This document shows positions 63,359-64,000 of a stretch of DNA of 64,000 nucleotides, in pieces. How positions within the stretch are numbered: position 1 is the first letter of the stretch; every line of letters starts with the position of its first letter. The notes under the pieces were generated by a model. It did not search any database. It worked only from the letters and a program-made list of their open reading frames with translations, and was not told the DNA's origin. Origin of the DNA: Aedoeadaptatus ivorii (lineage in GTDB: Bacteria > Bacillota > Clostridia > Tissierellales > Peptoniphilaceae); the NCBI RefSeq assembly GCF_900638585.1, contig NZ_LR134523.1, forward strand, positions 186,001 through 250,000, written 5' to 3'. The position numbers were made by a program, and so were the translations under genes.

Positions 63359-64000
63359 ATCGGCGATTGCGCTCTACGAAGTGGTGAAGCAGTTGGGAGA
63401 ATTTCGCCTGGGACCCATTGATTTTTCGGTGCCGCAGGGGTCGGTGGTCGGCTTTATCGGCCAAAACGGAGCGGGTAAGTCGACGACAATGAAGCTGATT
63501 TTGGGTTTGTTGCGCGCCGATTCGGGCACGATTACCGTATCGGATGCTCCCATCGGCACGACGCAGTATAAGGATTCTATCGGGGTGGTGTTCGACGATC
63601 TCTTTTTGCCGGAGGAGATGGACGCGAAGGCCGTAGAGGCGTTTGCGGCGCGGGTGTATTCCCATTGGTCGAAGGAGCGGTTTTTTTCGTATATCCGGCG
63701 CTTCGACATTCCCGAGACGCGCATTCTGAAGCAGTATTCCCGGGGGATGAAGATGAAGCTGTCGATCGCGATGGCACTTTCGCATGAACCGAAGCTATTG
63801 CTTTTGGATGAGGCGACGAGTGGGCTGGATCCCATTGTGCGGGAAGAGATTCTCGACATTCTTCGGGATTATATGGCAGATGGCGAGCGGACAATTTTGA
63901 TTTCATCGCATATTCTTTCGGATTTGGAAAAGATCGCGGATTATATCGCCTTTATTCACAAGGGGCAGTTGCTGTTTATGGAACCGAAGTACAGGCTGGA
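63351..64000 (+). CDS. ABC transporter ATP-binding protein, truncated by the window edge
   Basis: About 216 visible residues with Walker A GQNGAGKST, Q-loop-like VVFDDLFLP, signature YSRGMKMKLSIAMAL and Walker B LLLLDEATSGLDP, then the H-loop ISSHIL. The variant signature and DDLF segment resemble YtrB-type ATPases paired with GntR regulators. The ATG at 63351 sits inside the end of the GntR gene, after GGAGGGAAGG. A permease gene would be expected beyond 64000. Confidence 0.93.
   Translation, partial: MNKSAIALYEVVKQLGEFRLGPIDFSVPQGSVVGFIGQNGAGKSTTMKLILGLLRADSGTITVSDAPIGTTQYKDSIGVVFDDLFLPEEMDAKAVEAFAARVYSHWSKERFFSYIRRFDIPETRILKQYSRGMKMKLSIAMALSHEPKLLLLDEATSGLDPIVREEILDILRDYMADGERTILISSHILSDLEKIADYIAFIHKGQLLFMEPKYRL

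Noticed and set aside
1-64000. tRNA or rRNA genes
   Set aside because: No cloverleaf with GGTTCGAATCC-type T-arm or rRNA-like conserved block was noticed on either strand, though a formal scan was not possible.

Overview
The window looks like chromosomal DNA of a Gram-positive, probably anaerobic Firmicute (Bacillota). The evidence is three class C sortases, several S-layer-homology (SLH) surface proteins, two tandem YhgE/Pip membrane proteins, lipobox lipoproteins, strong AGGAGG ribosome-binding sites and frequent U-tailed hairpin terminators. The base composition is moderately GC-rich. A Peptoniphilaceae/Tissierellia-like host is my guess from gene content only.

Layout. 1-2.35 kb: end of a pilus-type locus with three consecutive class C sortases. 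2.5-6.7 kb: a YdhK-like lipoprotein, an SLH-anchored metallophosphatase and a YibE/F membrane protein. 6.78-9.76 kb: tandem palindromic repeats interrupted by an IS3-family element. 9.8-14.5 kb: two YhgE/Pip proteins. 14.8-18.5 kb: small regulatory and redox genes (XRE regulator, DUF438/hemerythrin protein, Crp/Fnr regulator, cupin, odd ferredoxin). 18.75-22.3 kb: a 1051-residue SLH protein with three near-identical 91-residue repeats, then an SLH remnant. 22.6-26.7 kb: DUF2188 protein, GNAT, CmpB-like membrane protein, DUF1989 protein and a two-component system. 26.7-28.8 kb: about six tandem 300-bp repeat units. 28.9-33.2 kb: MacB/FtsX-type ABC exporter and a Rieske oxygenase-like protein. 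33.4-38.6 kb: a broken SLH gene, a DUF4256 protein, an orphan IS3 OrfA zipper, a second copy of the IS and an endonuclease III-like gene. 38.7-44.2 kb: a lipoprotein, then a two-component system divergent from a LanFEG-like ABC transporter. 44.3-50 kb: a broken GST gene, flavodoxin, TetR regulator, oleate hydratase, DsbA-like protein and a LytTR/DUF3021 pair. 50.1-59.9 kb: a complete type III-A CRISPR-Cas locus (cas6-cas10-csm2-csm3-csm4-csm5-cas1-cas2-csm6) followed by a 12-repeat array. 60-61.7 kb: a heavily frameshifted SLH pseudogene. 61.9-62.9 kb: more repeats. 63-64 kb: a GntR regulator and an ABC ATPase that runs off the window.

Themes. (1) Surface proteins share SLH anchors and a conserved tail, and several copies are decaying. 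(2) A palindromic repeat family with the core GCTCAG(A/G)ATGACA / TGTCAT(C/T)CTGAGC fills intergenic space. Both IS copies sit at the same position in this core, so the IS appears to target it. (3) The reverse complement of most CRISPR spacers reads as an open, coding-like frame. This fits crRNAs antisense to target mRNAs, as type III interference needs, and independently orients the array. (4) Several genes carry unusual features: CTG or otherwise non-standard starts, a ferredoxin with a displaced cysteine ligand, and an endonuclease III homologue with Asn in place of the catalytic Asp.

I found no tRNA or rRNA genes. All calls come from reading the sequence; no database search was possible.
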